64,000 bases of DNA from Amycolatopsis tolypomycina (GCF_900105945.1 NZ_FNSO01000004.1:2728001-2792000), one strand, 5' to 3'. Shown: positions 53,589-62,278, numbered from the stretch's first letter. Notes: generated by a model from the sequence alone, not told the origin. Program-made: numbers and translations.

Positions 53589-53600
53589 TTGAGTGTTCAA
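53589..53600. promoter_or_regulatory. MarR operator in front of marR
   Basis: TTGAGTGTTCAA is a near-perfect palindrome 19 bases before the marR start. The same pattern is found at 50175. The position overlaps the likely core promoter, suiting autorepression. Confidence 0.65.
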
Positions 53601-53619
53601 CCGAGAGTATGATGGTGGT

Positions 53620-54141
53620 ATGTCCGGAACCCGATGGCTCAGCGATGACGAACAGCGCGTCTGGCGTGAGTTCAACGCGGCCACCCGCATGCTCAGCGCG
53701 CACCTCGAAGGGCAGCTGCAGCACGACTCGGGCATGCCGCACACCTACTACGAGGTCCTCGTCGCCCTCTCGGAAGCACCCGGCCGCCGGCTGCGGATGA
53801 GCGAGCTCGCCGACGCCCGCCAGGCGTCGCGCAGCCGCCTTTCGCACGCCGTCGCGCGGCTGGAGGCCAACGGGTGGGTGCGGCGCGAGGCGTGCCCCAC
53901 CGACAAGCGCGGCGCCTGGGCGGTGCTGACCGACGCCGGCTTCGCCGCGCTCGAAGCGGCCGCGCCCGGCCACGTCGAGGCCGTCCGCGAAAGCCTGTTC
54001 GACCCGCTGACGCCGGAGCAGGTGACGGCGCTCGGCGAGATCAGCGCCGCCATCCGCCGTCAGTTGACGCCGAAGTGCGCCGCCGCCGCGGCTGCCGAAG
54101 CGGCGAAGGAGCACGAGGGCCAGCTCACGAAATCGGGCTGA
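53620..54141 (+). CDS. MarR-family transcriptional regulator
   Basis: 173 residues. Winged-helix MarR fold: VWREFNAATRMLSAHLEGQL, YYEVLVALSEAPGRRLRMSELA, recognition helix ASRSRLSHAVARLEANGWVRRE, wing CPTDKRGAWAVLTDAG. The Cys in the wing (EACPTDKRG) may respond to oxidation. No strong RBS precedes ATG 53620. It interrupts the thrS-HIT-pgsA order known from mycobacteria, so it was probably inserted here. It likely controls itself and the RutE-like gene. Confidence 0.9.
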   Translation: MSGTRWLSDDEQRVWREFNAATRMLSAHLEGQLQHDSGMPHTYYEVLVALSEAPGRRLRMSELADARQASRSRLSHAVARLEANGWVRREACPTDKRGAWAVLTDAGFAALEAAAPGHVEAVRESLFDPLTPEQVTALGEISAAIRRQLTPKCAAAAAAEAAKEHEGQLTKSG

Positions 54142-54229
54142 CCCGGGGCGGCGCGTCGGGGCCGTGGCCGAGGGTGGATAGGCTGCATTCGCCCACCCGA
54201 CCCTCGTAGCCAGGTGCCTCGACGAACCG

Positions 54230-54856
54230 ATGCTCAATATCTTCGCGCGTGCCTCCGTCTCCCGCGTCACCGATCCGATCGGCCAGGCGCTGGTCCGCGC
54301 CGGGCTGACCCCGAACGTGATGACCGTGTTCGGCACCGCCGGCGCGGTCGTCTGCGCACTGGTCTTCTTCCCGAACGACCACCTGCTGTGGGGCACCTTC
54401 ACGGTGTGGGGCTTCGCGATGCTCGACATCCTCGACGGCGCCATGGCCCGCGCCCGCGGCTACGGCACCCCGTTCGGCGCGGTGCTCGACGCGACCTGCG
54501 ACCGCCTGGTCGACGGCGCCCTGTTCGCCGCCATCGCCTGGTGGTGCTTCGTCGTCGACGACAACCACCCGGCCGCCGCCGCGGCCCTGCTGTGCCTGGT
54601 GCTCGCCCAGGTCATCTCCTACGTCAAGGCCCGGGCCGACGCCTCGGGCCTGCCGGTCGACGGCGGGCTCGTCGAACGCGCCGAGCGGCTGATCATCGCG
54701 CTGGTCGGCACCGGCCTGCACGGCTTCGGAATTCCGTACACCGTGGACGTGACGCTCTGGCTGCTTGCCGCCGGATCGGTCGTCACGCTGCTGCAGCGCT
54801 TCGCCGCCGTGGCGAAGGCGGCCCGCGAGGCCGCCGCGGGGGAGCAACGGGCATGA
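54230..54856 (+). CDS. pgsA: Phosphatidylinositol-phosphate synthase (CDP-alcohol phosphatidyltransferase)
   Basis: 208-residue membrane enzyme that makes phosphatidylinositol phosphate from CDP-diacylglycerol and inositol phosphate, the base of PIM lipids. The CDP-AP motif DG-xx-AR-x8-G-xxx-D-xxx-D is visible in DILDGAMARARGYGTPFGAVLDATCDR (read in parts, residues 66-92), followed by about four helices. Overlaps the next gene by ATGA. Corresponds to Rv2612c. Confidence 0.92.
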   Translation: MLNIFARASVSRVTDPIGQALVRAGLTPNVMTVFGTAGAVVCALVFFPNDHLLWGTFTVWGFAMLDILDGAMARARGYGTPFGAVLDATCDRLVDGALFAAIAWWCFVVDDNHPAAAAALLCLVLAQVISYVKARADASGLPVDGGLVERAERLIIALVGTGLHGFGIPYTVDVTLWLLAAGSVVTLLQRFAAVAKAAREAAAGEQRA

Positions 54857-55770
54857 GTGCGCTGTCAGAGCGGTTGAGCGCCTTCGGCTACGCGGCCGGG
54901 TGGAAGCTCGCCGGCTGGCTGCCCGCCGGGTTCGGCGGCACGGTCTTCTCGCTCGGTGCGGACCTCGCCGTCCGCCGCGACGGCGGCGGCGTGCGGCAGC
55001 TGCGCGCGAACCTCGCCCGCGTGGTGCCGCAGGCCGACCCGGTCGAGCTCGACGAGCTGACGCGGCGGGCGATGCGCTCGTACGCCCGGTACTGGCACGA
55101 GATGTTCCGGCTGCCGTCGATGGACCACAAGGAGGTCAGCGCCAAGGTCGCGGCCTCGATCACCGGCGTGGAGAACCTCGACGCCGCGCTCGCCGAGGGC
55201 AACGGCGCGGTGATGGCGCTGCCGCACAGCGGCAACTGGGACGCCGCCGGCGTCTGGCTGGCCGACTACCTCGGCGGCTTCACGACCGTGGCGGAACGGC
55301 TGAAGCCCGAGTCGCTCTACCGCCGGTTCGTCGAGTACCGGGAGTCGCTCGGCTTCGAGATCGTGCCGCTGACCGGCGACAGCTCGGCGATGCGCGTGCT
55401 GCTGAAGCGCCTGCGCGAGAACAAGGCCGTCTGCCTGGTCGGCGACCGCGACCTGACCACCAGCGGCATCCCGGTGAAGTTCTTCGGCGAGCAGGCCCGC
55501 TTTCCCGGCGGCCCGGCGCGGCTGGCCGCCACGACCGGCGCCGCGCTCATCCCGGCCGGCTGCTGGTTCACCGAGGACGGCTGGCAGATCCGGCTGCACC
55601 CGCGCATCCGCGTCACCGCGCGCGCCGAGGTCCCGGCCGCGACCCAGGCACTGGCGGACATCTTCGCCGGCGACATCGCCGCGCACCCGGCCGACTGGCA
55701 CATGGTGCAGAAGTTCTGGCCCGCCGACCTCGAGGCCGCCGAGCAGGCAAGCCTCGAAGAAGCGAGCTGA
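54853..55770 (+). CDS. patA: Phosphatidylinositol mannoside acyltransferase (PatA type)
   Basis: 305 residues, lysophospholipid acyltransferase (HtrB-like) family; acylates a mannose of PIM on the inner membrane face. Catalytic H-x4-D as ALPHSGNWDAAGVW near 124, then VGDRDLTTSGIPVKFFGEQARFPGGPA with substrate-binding residues. It lies between pgsA and pimA, as in mycobacteria (Rv2611c). Confidence 0.92.
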   Translation: MSALSERLSAFGYAAGWKLAGWLPAGFGGTVFSLGADLAVRRDGGGVRQLRANLARVVPQADPVELDELTRRAMRSYARYWHEMFRLPSMDHKEVSAKVAASITGVENLDAALAEGNGAVMALPHSGNWDAAGVWLADYLGGFTTVAERLKPESLYRRFVEYRESLGFEIVPLTGDSSAMRVLLKRLRENKAVCLVGDRDLTTSGIPVKFFGEQARFPGGPARLAATTGAALIPAGCWFTEDGWQIRLHPRIRVTARAEVPAATQALADIFAGDIAAHPADWHMVQKFWPADLEAAEQASLEEAS

Positions 55771-55773
55771 GCG

Positions 55774-56934
55774 GTGGCCACGCGGCCGATGCGGGTCGGG
55801 ATCGTGTGCCCCTACTCGTTCGACGTGCCCGGCGGGGTCCAGGGGCACGTCATCGACCTGACGAAGGCGCTGCTCGCGCGCGGGCACCAGGTGTCCGTGC
55901 TGGCGCCCGCGGACGAGGACGCGGAGCTGCCCGAGTTCGTGCACCCGGCGGGCAAGGCGCTCGGCATCCCGTACAACGGCTCGGTCGCGCGGCTGCAGTT
56001 CGGCCCGGTGTCCTACGCGCGGGTGCGGCGCTGGATCCGCGAAGGCGACTTCGACGTCCTGCACCTGCACGAACCGGCGGCGCCCAGCCTGTCGCTGCTG
56101 GCGCTGCTCATCGCGGACGGCCCGATCGTGGCGACGTTCCACACCGCGACCACGCGCTCGCGGACGCTGTCGGCGTTCCAGCCGGTGCTGCGGCCGCTGC
56201 TGGAGAAGATCACCGCGCGGATCGCGGTGTCGGCGCTGGCCCGCCGCGTCCAGGTCGAGCACGCGGGTGGTGACGCCGTGGAAATCCCGAACGGCGTCGA
56301 CGTCGAGTTCTTCTCCTCGGCGCCGCCGCTGCCCGGCTACCCGCGGGCCGGGGGCACGGTCGGGTTCGTCGGCCGGTTCGGCGAGCCGCGCAAGGGCATG
56401 GGCGTGCTGCTGGAAGCGCTGCGGATGATCCTCCCGGAGTTCGAGGACCTGCGGCTCGTCGTGGTCGGCCGCGGCGACGAAGACCAGCTTCGCCGCGACG
56501 CCGGGCCGGAGCTGGCTCCGCACCTGGAGCTGCTCGGCCAGGTCGACGACGAGGTGAAGGCCCAGGCGCTGCGCAGCGTCGACGTCTACTGCGCGCCCAA
56601 CACCGGCGGCGAGAGCTTCGGGATGATCCTCACCGAGGCGATGGCGGCCGGCACCCCGGTGCTGGCCAGCGGGCTCGACTCGTTCCGGCGGGTGCTCGAC
56701 GACGGCCGCGCCGGCCTGCTCGTCGAGACCGGCGACCCGGCCGCGCTCGCGGACGGGCTGCGCGAGCTGCTCGGCGACCCGGCACAGCGGGCATCGCTGG
56801 CCGCGGCGGCGGGGGAGCGCGTCACGATGTACGACTGGTCGGTGGTGGCCACGCAGGTGCTGCGCGTCTACGAGACGGCCGTGGCGGCGGACCCGCGGCG
56901 GGTCGCGGCGCCGGAGCGGGAGCTCGCCCGGTGA
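55774..56934 (+). CDS. pimA: Phosphatidylinositol alpha-mannosyltransferase
   Basis: 386-residue GT4 enzyme that transfers mannose from GDP-mannose to phosphatidylinositol, the first PIM step. MRVGIVCPYSFDVPGGVQGHV at the start, VLHLHEPAAPSLS, VGFVGRFGEPRKGMGVLLEAL and the donor-site loop APNTGGESFGMILTEAMAAGTPV. GTG 55774 is three bases after the patA stop, and its own stop overlaps the next start (GTGA). Confidence 0.95.
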   Translation: MATRPMRVGIVCPYSFDVPGGVQGHVIDLTKALLARGHQVSVLAPADEDAELPEFVHPAGKALGIPYNGSVARLQFGPVSYARVRRWIREGDFDVLHLHEPAAPSLSLLALLIADGPIVATFHTATTRSRTLSAFQPVLRPLLEKITARIAVSALARRVQVEHAGGDAVEIPNGVDVEFFSSAPPLPGYPRAGGTVGFVGRFGEPRKGMGVLLEALRMILPEFEDLRLVVVGRGDEDQLRRDAGPELAPHLELLGQVDDEVKAQALRSVDVYCAPNTGGESFGMILTEAMAAGTPVLASGLDSFRRVLDDGRAGLLVETGDPAALADGLRELLGDPAQRASLAAAAGERVTMYDWSVVATQVLRVYETAVAADPRRVAAPERELAR

Positions 56935-57413
56935 GCGTGCTCTCCTGGCTGCTCCCGGTGCTGGCGGCGGTCGTCGTGCTGGGCGGGCTCTTCCTGGTGG
57001 CGACGGCGAACCGGCTCGACCGGCTGCACGTCCGCACGGACGCCGGCTGGGCCGCGCTGGACGCGGCGCTGGCCCGGCGGGCGGTCGTCGCGCGGGCGGT
57101 CGCCTCGGTGCTGGGCGACCCGGCCCTGCGGACGTCGGCGGAGCGTGCCGAGGCGGCGCCCCGGGCCGAGCGCGAAGCCGCGGAGAACGAACTGACACTG
57201 GAGCTGGGCCGCGTCGACCGGGCGTGCCTGCCGGCCGAACTGGCCGAGGAGCTGACCGACGCCGAGCACCGGGTGGTGATCGCCCGCCGCGTCCACAACG
57301 ACGCCGTCCGCGACACGCTGCGGCTGCGGCGGCGGCGGAAGGTGCGGTACTTCCGCCTGGCGGGGACCGCGCCGTTGCCGGAGTACTTCGAATTCGCGGA
57401 GCCGGAGGTCTGA
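56931..57413 (+). CDS. Membrane-anchored hypothetical protein downstream of pimA
   Basis: 160 residues: one N-terminal helix (2-22), then a soluble, strongly helical, Ala/Arg/Glu-rich region (TANRLDRLHVRTDAGWAALDAALARRAVVARAVAS, read in parts) somewhat like LemA proteins, ending in a FRLAGTAPLPEYFEF motif. It corresponds in position to the membrane protein after pimA in mycobacteria. GTG start overlaps the pimA stop. Function unknown. Confidence 0.75.
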   Translation: MSVLSWLLPVLAAVVVLGGLFLVATANRLDRLHVRTDAGWAALDAALARRAVVARAVASVLGDPALRTSAERAEAAPRAEREAAENELTLELGRVDRACLPAELAEELTDAEHRVVIARRVHNDAVRDTLRLRRRRKVRYFRLAGTAPLPEYFEFAEPEV

Positions 57414-57414
57414 C

Positions 57415-57681
57415 ATGTGGTGGGTGGTCGTCGAGGAACAGCGCGGCGGCGGGGACGCGCGCGCCTGGAACGTCACGAAGACGAAGCCTGCGGGCGGCGA
57501 TCGCGAGCACGCCGACGCGGTGGCGCGGAGCCTGGCGTTCTCGCATGAGCCGATACACCCGTCGAAGGTGACGGAGCGGAAGGTTCTGCAGGTCGCCGAC
57601 GGGTATCTGGTGATCGCGTCCGGCCCTACGGCTAAGTTCCACTTCCGTGTGACACTTGGCCATAGGGTGGTGGAACCGTGA
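57415..57681 (+). CDS. Small protein, member A of a tandem pair
   Basis: 88 residues starting MWWVVVEEQRGGGDARAW. The next gene starts TWWVVVEEQRGSERNW, and both share SHEPIHP/REHEPAHPWS, GYLVI and TAKFHFRV/TATFHFRV, so they arose by tandem duplication. Beta-rich, no membrane segment, no known domain. It starts two bases after the upstream stop and overlaps the next gene by GTGA. Confidence 0.75.
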   Translation: MWWVVVEEQRGGGDARAWNVTKTKPAGGDREHADAVARSLAFSHEPIHPSKVTERKVLQVADGYLVIASGPTAKFHFRVTLGHRVVEP

Positions 57682-57929
57682 CCTGGTGGGTGGTCGTCGA
57701 GGAGCAGCGCGGGTCGGAGCGGAACTGGGCGCTGTCGGAGCGGGTGCGGTTCGCCGACCGGGAGACCGCCGAGGCCGAGGCGCTGCGGCTCGCGCGTGAG
57801 CACGAACCGGCCCACCCGTGGTCGGTGAAGACGCGGACGGTCCTGCGCGGCCCGGGCGGCTACCTGGTGATCGTCGAGGGCCGGACGGCGACGTTCCACT
57901 TCCGGGTGAGCGTGCTCGAAGAGGTCTGA
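57678..57929 (+). CDS. Small protein, member B of a tandem pair
   Basis: 83 residues from GTG 57678; roughly 45 percent like its neighbour by eye (VVVEEQRG, HEPAHPWSVKTRTVL, GGYLVIVEG, TFHFRVSV). Codon use is normal for this DNA. The pair is in the pimA operon by spacing and coupling, but nothing connects it functionally to PIM synthesis. Confidence 0.75.
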   Translation: MTWWVVVEEQRGSERNWALSERVRFADRETAEAEALRLAREHEPAHPWSVKTRTVLRGPGGYLVIVEGRTATFHFRVSVLEEV

Positions 57930-57947
57930 AGCTGCCAAACTGAGGGC

Positions 57948-58454
57948 ATGAGCGAAACCTGCGACGTCGCCCACGGCACGGCTCCCGCCGACCCGGGCGT
58001 GCGGACCCTGGTGGCCGTCTTCGCGTCGCCGGTGTCCCGGTTCCTGCTGAAGTTCGCGAAGGACCTCGGCTACCACGTCGCGCTGTTCGAGCCCGATCCC
58101 GCGCGCGTCACCGACGTCCCCGAGGGCATCGACGCGGACACCGCGTTGCCGCGGCTCGACGCGTCGGCGGACGTCGTCGTCACCGACCACCACCGGCCCG
58201 AGCTGGGCGCGGTGCTGAAGGCCGCGATCGAAGGCAAGCCGCGGTGGGTGGGGGTGCTCGGCAACCCGCGTCATCCCGGCCCGCACGTGGCCGCCCTGCA
58301 GGGGCTGGGCGTGCCGGAGTCCGACATCGCCCGGGTGCACCGCCCGGTCGGGCTCAACATCGGTTCCCGCACCCCGCCGGAGATCGCCCTGGCCACCCTC
58401 GCGGGCCTCATCGCCGACCGCAACGACCGCCCCGGCGGCTTCGACTTCACGTAA
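57948..58454 (+). CDS. XdhC/CoxI-like Rossmann protein, C-terminal half only
   Basis: 168 residues. The C-terminal XdhC Rossmann motif is clear: RPVGLNIGSRTPPEIALATL near the end, VVVTDHHRPELGAVL in the middle, and VAVFASPVSRFLLKFAKDLGYHVALFEPDP as the dinucleotide-type start. XdhC proteins insert sulfurated molybdenum cofactor into xanthine dehydrogenase-type enzymes. Here the N-terminal cofactor-binding XdhC_CoxI domain is absent and no molybdenum hydroxylase is nearby, so the role may differ. A large inverted repeat follows. Confidence 0.78.
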   Translation: MSETCDVAHGTAPADPGVRTLVAVFASPVSRFLLKFAKDLGYHVALFEPDPARVTDVPEGIDADTALPRLDASADVVVTDHHRPELGAVLKAAIEGKPRWVGVLGNPRHPGPHVAALQGLGVPESDIARVHRPVGLNIGSRTPPEIALATLAGLIADRNDRPGGFDFT

Positions 58455-58472
58455 CTCGCGTGCGGGAAAACG

Positions 58473-58558
58473 GAACTCGCGTGATCGAAGCCGTAACTCG
58501 CGTGATTGAAGTCGGTACGGCTCCAATCACGCGAGTTACGGCTCTGATCACGCGAGAT
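58473..58558. repeat. Large imperfect inverted repeat built of ACTCGCGTGAT units
   Basis: The inner stem pairs 58489-58507 with 58525-58543 without mismatch (core GTAACTCGCGTGATT against AATCACGCGAGTTAC). After a short mismatch the outer arms (58476-58487 and 58545-58556) pair again. In all, five copies of ACTCGCGTG lie in this gap, three direct (58454, 58475, 58495) and two inverted. It sits exactly between two convergent genes and may act as a bidirectional terminator. Confidence 0.85.
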
Positions 58559-58562
58559 CCGG

Positions 58563-60671
58563 CTAGTGGACTGCCATTCCTTCCGGCATCGGCTCGAACC
58601 TCGCGTGGCGGCGGGTGAACGTCGCCGTGCCCGAGGTCATCGAACGCAGGTCGATCAGGTACCGCACCAGCTCCGTGGCCGGGACCTCGGCGCGGATCAC
58701 GGTCCGGCCGCCGTCGCCCGCCTCGGTGCCCAGCACCCGGCCGCGGCGGGACGACAGGTCGCCCAGGACCGTGCCGAGGTGCTCGTCCGGGAGGCGGATC
58801 GCCACCTCCTCCAAGGGCTCGAGCATCGTGATGTGGCCGTTCGCCGCGGCCTCCCGCAGCGCCAGCGCACCCGCCGTCTGGAACGCCGCGTCCGACGAAT
58901 CCACGCTGTGCGCCTTGCCGTCCACCAGGGTCACCTTGACGTCGACCACCGGGTGGCCGTCGGCGAGGCCGCGCGCCAGCTGGGCCCGCACGCCCTTCTC
59001 CACGCTCGGGATGAACTGGTGCGGCACCGCGCCGCCGACGACCTTGTCCACGAACTGGAAGCCGCCGCCGCGCGGCAGCGGCTCGACCTCGATGTCGCAG
59101 ACGGCGAACTGGCCGTGCCCGCCGGACTGCTTCACGTGCCGCCCGTGGCCCTTGGCCGGCTTGCTGAACGTCGAACGCAGGCTGATCTTCACCGGTTCGG
59201 TGTCGACGTCGGCGCCGCCTGCGCGCAGCCGCGAGAGCACGACGTCGGCGTGGGCCTCGCCCATGCACCACAGCACCAGCTGGCCGGTCTCGGCGTTGCG
59301 GTCCAGCCGCAGCGTCGGGTCGCCCGCGACGAGACGGGACAGGTTGCGGGCGAGGGTGTCCTCGTCGCTGCGGGTCTTCGCGACCACCGCCACCGGCAGC
59401 AGCGGTTCCGGCATCGCCCACGGCTCCATGAGCAGCGGGTCGTCGGGGGAGGAGACGGTGTCGCCGGTCTCCGCCGAGCCGACCTTCGTCAGCGCGCAGA
59501 GGTCGCCCGCGACGCAGTAGGGCACCTCCCGCAGTGCCGAGCCGAGCGGCGAATACAGGTGGGCGACGCGCTCGTCGGCGTCGTGGTCCTCGTGGCCGCG
59601 CTCGGCGAGGCCGTGGCCCGACACGTGCACCGGCCGCTCCGGCCGCAGCGTCCCGGAGAACACCCGGACGAGGGACACCCGGCCGACGTAGGAGTCCACC
59701 GCCGTCCGGACGACCTCCGCGGCGAGGGGGCCCGCGGGGTCGGCGGTGATCGCGGCGTGCTCGCCGCCGTCCGGCGTGGTGACGTCGGGGGGCCGGTGCT
59801 CCAGCGGGGAGGGGAACGCGCGGACGATGCCGTCGAGCACCTCGGCCAGCCCGATCCCGCTGGTCGAGCACACCGGGATGACCGGGTGGAAGGAGCCGCG
59901 CGCGACCGCGGTCTCCAGGTCGGCGATGAGGGTCGCCTCGGCGATCTCCTCGCCGGCGAGGTAGCGGTCCATCAGGGACTCGTCCTCGCTCTCGGCGATG
60001 ATCCCTTCGATCAGCTCGTTGCGCGCCTCGGCCATCCGTTCCAGGTCGGCCGCGGCGGGCTCGCCGACTGTCGGCGGGTGCCCGCCGGAGTAGTCGAAGT
60101 ACCGCTGGGTGATGAGCCCGACCAGGCCGTCGCCCGCGGGGAGGTACAGCGGCAGCACGCCGGCGCCGAACGCGGCCTGGCAGGCGGCGATCTCGGCCAT
60201 CGCGTCGGCCCGGTGGTGGTCGAGCCGGGAGACGACGACCGCGCGCGGCATCCCGACCGCGGCGCACTCCTCCCACACCGCGACCGTCGAGGCGTCGACG
60301 CCTTCGGCCGCGGAGACGACGAACAGCGCCGCGTCGGCCGCCCGCAGCCCGGCCCGCAGCTCCCCGACGAAGTCGGCGTACCCGGGCGTGTCGATCAGGT
60401 TGATCTTGTGGCCCTGGTGCAGCACCGGGGCCACCGAGAGGCCGACCGAGCGCTGCTGGCGGACCGCCGCCGGGTCGTGGTCGCACACCGTCGTGCCGTC
60501 GACCACCGAGCCCGCCCGCGGCACCGTGCCGGAGACGGCGAGCAGGGCTTCGGCGAGCGTGGTCTTCCCGGACCCGGCCGGTCCGACGAGCACGACGTTG
60601 CGGACCTTGGCGGGGTCGTCCACAGCGACGGCGGCCCCGGTGTCGGCGTGCTTGGCTTGTTTGTCTGCCAT
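58563..60671 (-). CDS. EF-G-like translation GTPase (EF-G2/FusA2 type)
   Basis: 702 residues. G1 VGPAGSGKTTLAEALL, G3 LIDTPGYADFVGEL, domain II near 330-420, domain IV with KGHGRHVKQSGGHGQFAVCDIEV and the end SSRRGRVLGTEAGDGG typical of EF-G domain V. G4, usually NKxD, reads SRLD (VVVSRLDHH), and the switch I segment between G1 and G3 is short. It resembles actinobacterial EF-G2 (mycobacterial Rv0120c) rather than the elongation factor in the str operon. ATG 60671 has GAGGAG. A specialised role in ribosome recycling or stress is possible. Confidence 0.85.
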   Translation of the reverse strand: MADKQAKHADTGAAVAVDDPAKVRNVVLVGPAGSGKTTLAEALLAVSGTVPRAGSVVDGTTVCDHDPAAVRQQRSVGLSVAPVLHQGHKINLIDTPGYADFVGELRAGLRAADAALFVVSAAEGVDASTVAVWEECAAVGMPRAVVVSRLDHHRADAMAEIAACQAAFGAGVLPLYLPAGDGLVGLITQRYFDYSGGHPPTVGEPAAADLERMAEARNELIEGIIAESEDESLMDRYLAGEEIAEATLIADLETAVARGSFHPVIPVCSTSGIGLAEVLDGIVRAFPSPLEHRPPDVTTPDGGEHAAITADPAGPLAAEVVRTAVDSYVGRVSLVRVFSGTLRPERPVHVSGHGLAERGHEDHDADERVAHLYSPLGSALREVPYCVAGDLCALTKVGSAETGDTVSSPDDPLLMEPWAMPEPLLPVAVVAKTRSDEDTLARNLSRLVAGDPTLRLDRNAETGQLVLWCMGEAHADVVLSRLRAGGADVDTEPVKISLRSTFSKPAKGHGRHVKQSGGHGQFAVCDIEVEPLPRGGGFQFVDKVVGGAVPHQFIPSVEKGVRAQLARGLADGHPVVDVKVTLVDGKAHSVDSSDAAFQTAGALALREAAANGHITMLEPLEEVAIRLPDEHLGTVLGDLSSRRGRVLGTEAGDGGRTVIRAEVPATELVRYLIDLRSMTSGTATFTRRHARFEPMPEGMAVH

Positions 60672-60804
60672 GACGACTCCTCGGCGAACGGCTGGTGTAC
60701 GGGATGTGTCCTCGATCACACACCCGCTACCCTGGTCACGGCAAGGCAAGGCCCCCGGGACCAGCCGAATGCCCGGGGGAAGTGCGGTGCGAGGGGGCAG
60801 TGGC

Positions 60805-62247
60805 ATGGACAGGCGGGCTTTCCTGCGGATTTCCGGGGCGGTGCCGGTGGCGGGCCTGGCGGGGTGGCCCCCGCCGGACGACTGGGAGCGGCTGCGGAAG
60901 CGGCTCTCGGGGCCGCTGTTCCGGCCGGGCGACCCCGGCTACCCGGAGGCCAAGCAGGGGTTCTTCACGATGTACGACGACCGGATGCCGGCCGCGGTCG
61001 TCGGCGCGGCGCGCGTCGAGGACGTGCAGGCCGCGGTCGGGTTCGCCGCTCGGCACGGGCTGCCGGTCGCCGCGCGCAGCGGCGGGCACAGCTATCCCGG
61101 CTATTCCACTGTGGACGGCGGGATCGTCGTGGACCTGAGCCGGTTTTCGGGTATCGACGTGCGCCCGGACGGCCGCGCGGCGATCGGTGCGGGCGCCCGG
61201 CTGGGGCCGATCGCGGCCACGCTGGCCGCCGCCGGCCGGGTGCTGCCCGCGGGTTCCTGCGACACCGTCGGCATCGCCGGCCTCGCGCTCGGCGGCGGCG
61301 TCGGCCTGGTCGACCGGAAGCACGGGCTGACGTGCGACCACCTGGAAGCGGCGCGGATCGTCACCGCGGACGGCCACGTGCGCACGGTGTCGCGGACAGC
61401 CGAGCCGGACCTGTTCTGGGCGCTGCGCGGCGGGGGCGGCGGCAACTTCGGGATCGTCACCGGCTTCACCTTCCGGACTGTGCCGGTCGCCGACGTCGTC
61501 ACGTTCAAGCTCGACTTCGGACCCGGCACCCAGGCCGCGCTGCTGGCCGGGTGGCAGGAGTGGCTGCCGGGGATGCCGGACGAGCTGTGGTCGGGGGTGT
61601 ACCTCGACGCCGGGGCCGCCGAGACCAGCGGGACGTTCCTCGGCACCGAAGCCCGGCTGAAGCCGCTGCTCGACGACCTCGTCCGCCGCGTGGGCACCCC
61701 GCCGACGGGCCGGGAGACGCGGCTGACCGACCACCTGAGCGCGATGCGGTCGTTCGACGACCGCGAGGCCCGGCCCGGCGTCGTCGCCGACCGGGCGGCG
61801 TACGTCGGCACCTCGCGCATGCTGCTGCGGCCCGTCACCGACCCGGCCGCGGTCGTCGAGGTGCTGACCCGCGCCCCGAAGGTCGGCACGCTCATCGACT
61901 CCGCCGGCGGCGCGATCGCCCGTGTCGGTGCCCGCGAGACGGCCTTCCCGCACCGGTCCGCGCTGGCCAGCTTCCAGTTCCTGCACGGCGCCACCACCGG
62001 CGACGGCGGTGAAGCCGAGGCGCGGCGGGCGCTGGGCGCGGTGCGCGACGGGCTCGGGCCCGAATTCGGCACCACCGGGTACGTCAACTACCTCGACCCG
62101 GACATGCCGGACTGGGCGCGGGCGTACTACGGGGTGAATCTGCCGCGGCTGCGCGCGATCGCCCGGAAGTATGACCCGCACGGGCTTTTCGCCTTCCCGC
62201 AAGGGCTTTCCGGGCCCCGCTCGACTGTCCAAAGGGGAGAGTCCTAG
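60805..62247 (+). CDS. Exported FAD-linked oxidase (BBE type, bicovalent flavin)
   Basis: 480 residues. A twin-arginine-like start (MDRRAFLRISGAVPVAGLAGW) suggests Tat export. FAD-binding PCMH domain: PVAARSGGHSYPGYST carries the His for 8-alpha attachment, and LPAGSCDTVGIAGLALGGGVG carries the Cys for 6-S linkage, the bicovalent pattern of berberine-bridge-like and oligosaccharide oxidases. A C-terminal BBE-type segment (NYLDPDMPDWARAYYGVNLPRL) completes it. RBS GAGGGG. Substrate unknown; it is divergent from the EF-G-like gene. Confidence 0.88.
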   Translation: MDRRAFLRISGAVPVAGLAGWPPPDDWERLRKRLSGPLFRPGDPGYPEAKQGFFTMYDDRMPAAVVGAARVEDVQAAVGFAARHGLPVAARSGGHSYPGYSTVDGGIVVDLSRFSGIDVRPDGRAAIGAGARLGPIAATLAAAGRVLPAGSCDTVGIAGLALGGGVGLVDRKHGLTCDHLEAARIVTADGHVRTVSRTAEPDLFWALRGGGGGNFGIVTGFTFRTVPVADVVTFKLDFGPGTQAALLAGWQEWLPGMPDELWSGVYLDAGAAETSGTFLGTEARLKPLLDDLVRRVGTPPTGRETRLTDHLSAMRSFDDREARPGVVADRAAYVGTSRMLLRPVTDPAAVVEVLTRAPKVGTLIDSAGGAIARVGARETAFPHRSALASFQFLHGATTGDGGEAEARRALGAVRDGLGPEFGTTGYVNYLDPDMPDWARAYYGVNLPRLRAIARKYDPHGLFAFPQGLSGPRSTVQRGES

Positions 62248-62278
62248 ACTGCGCCGGATCCGGCGGCAGGAGGCAACG

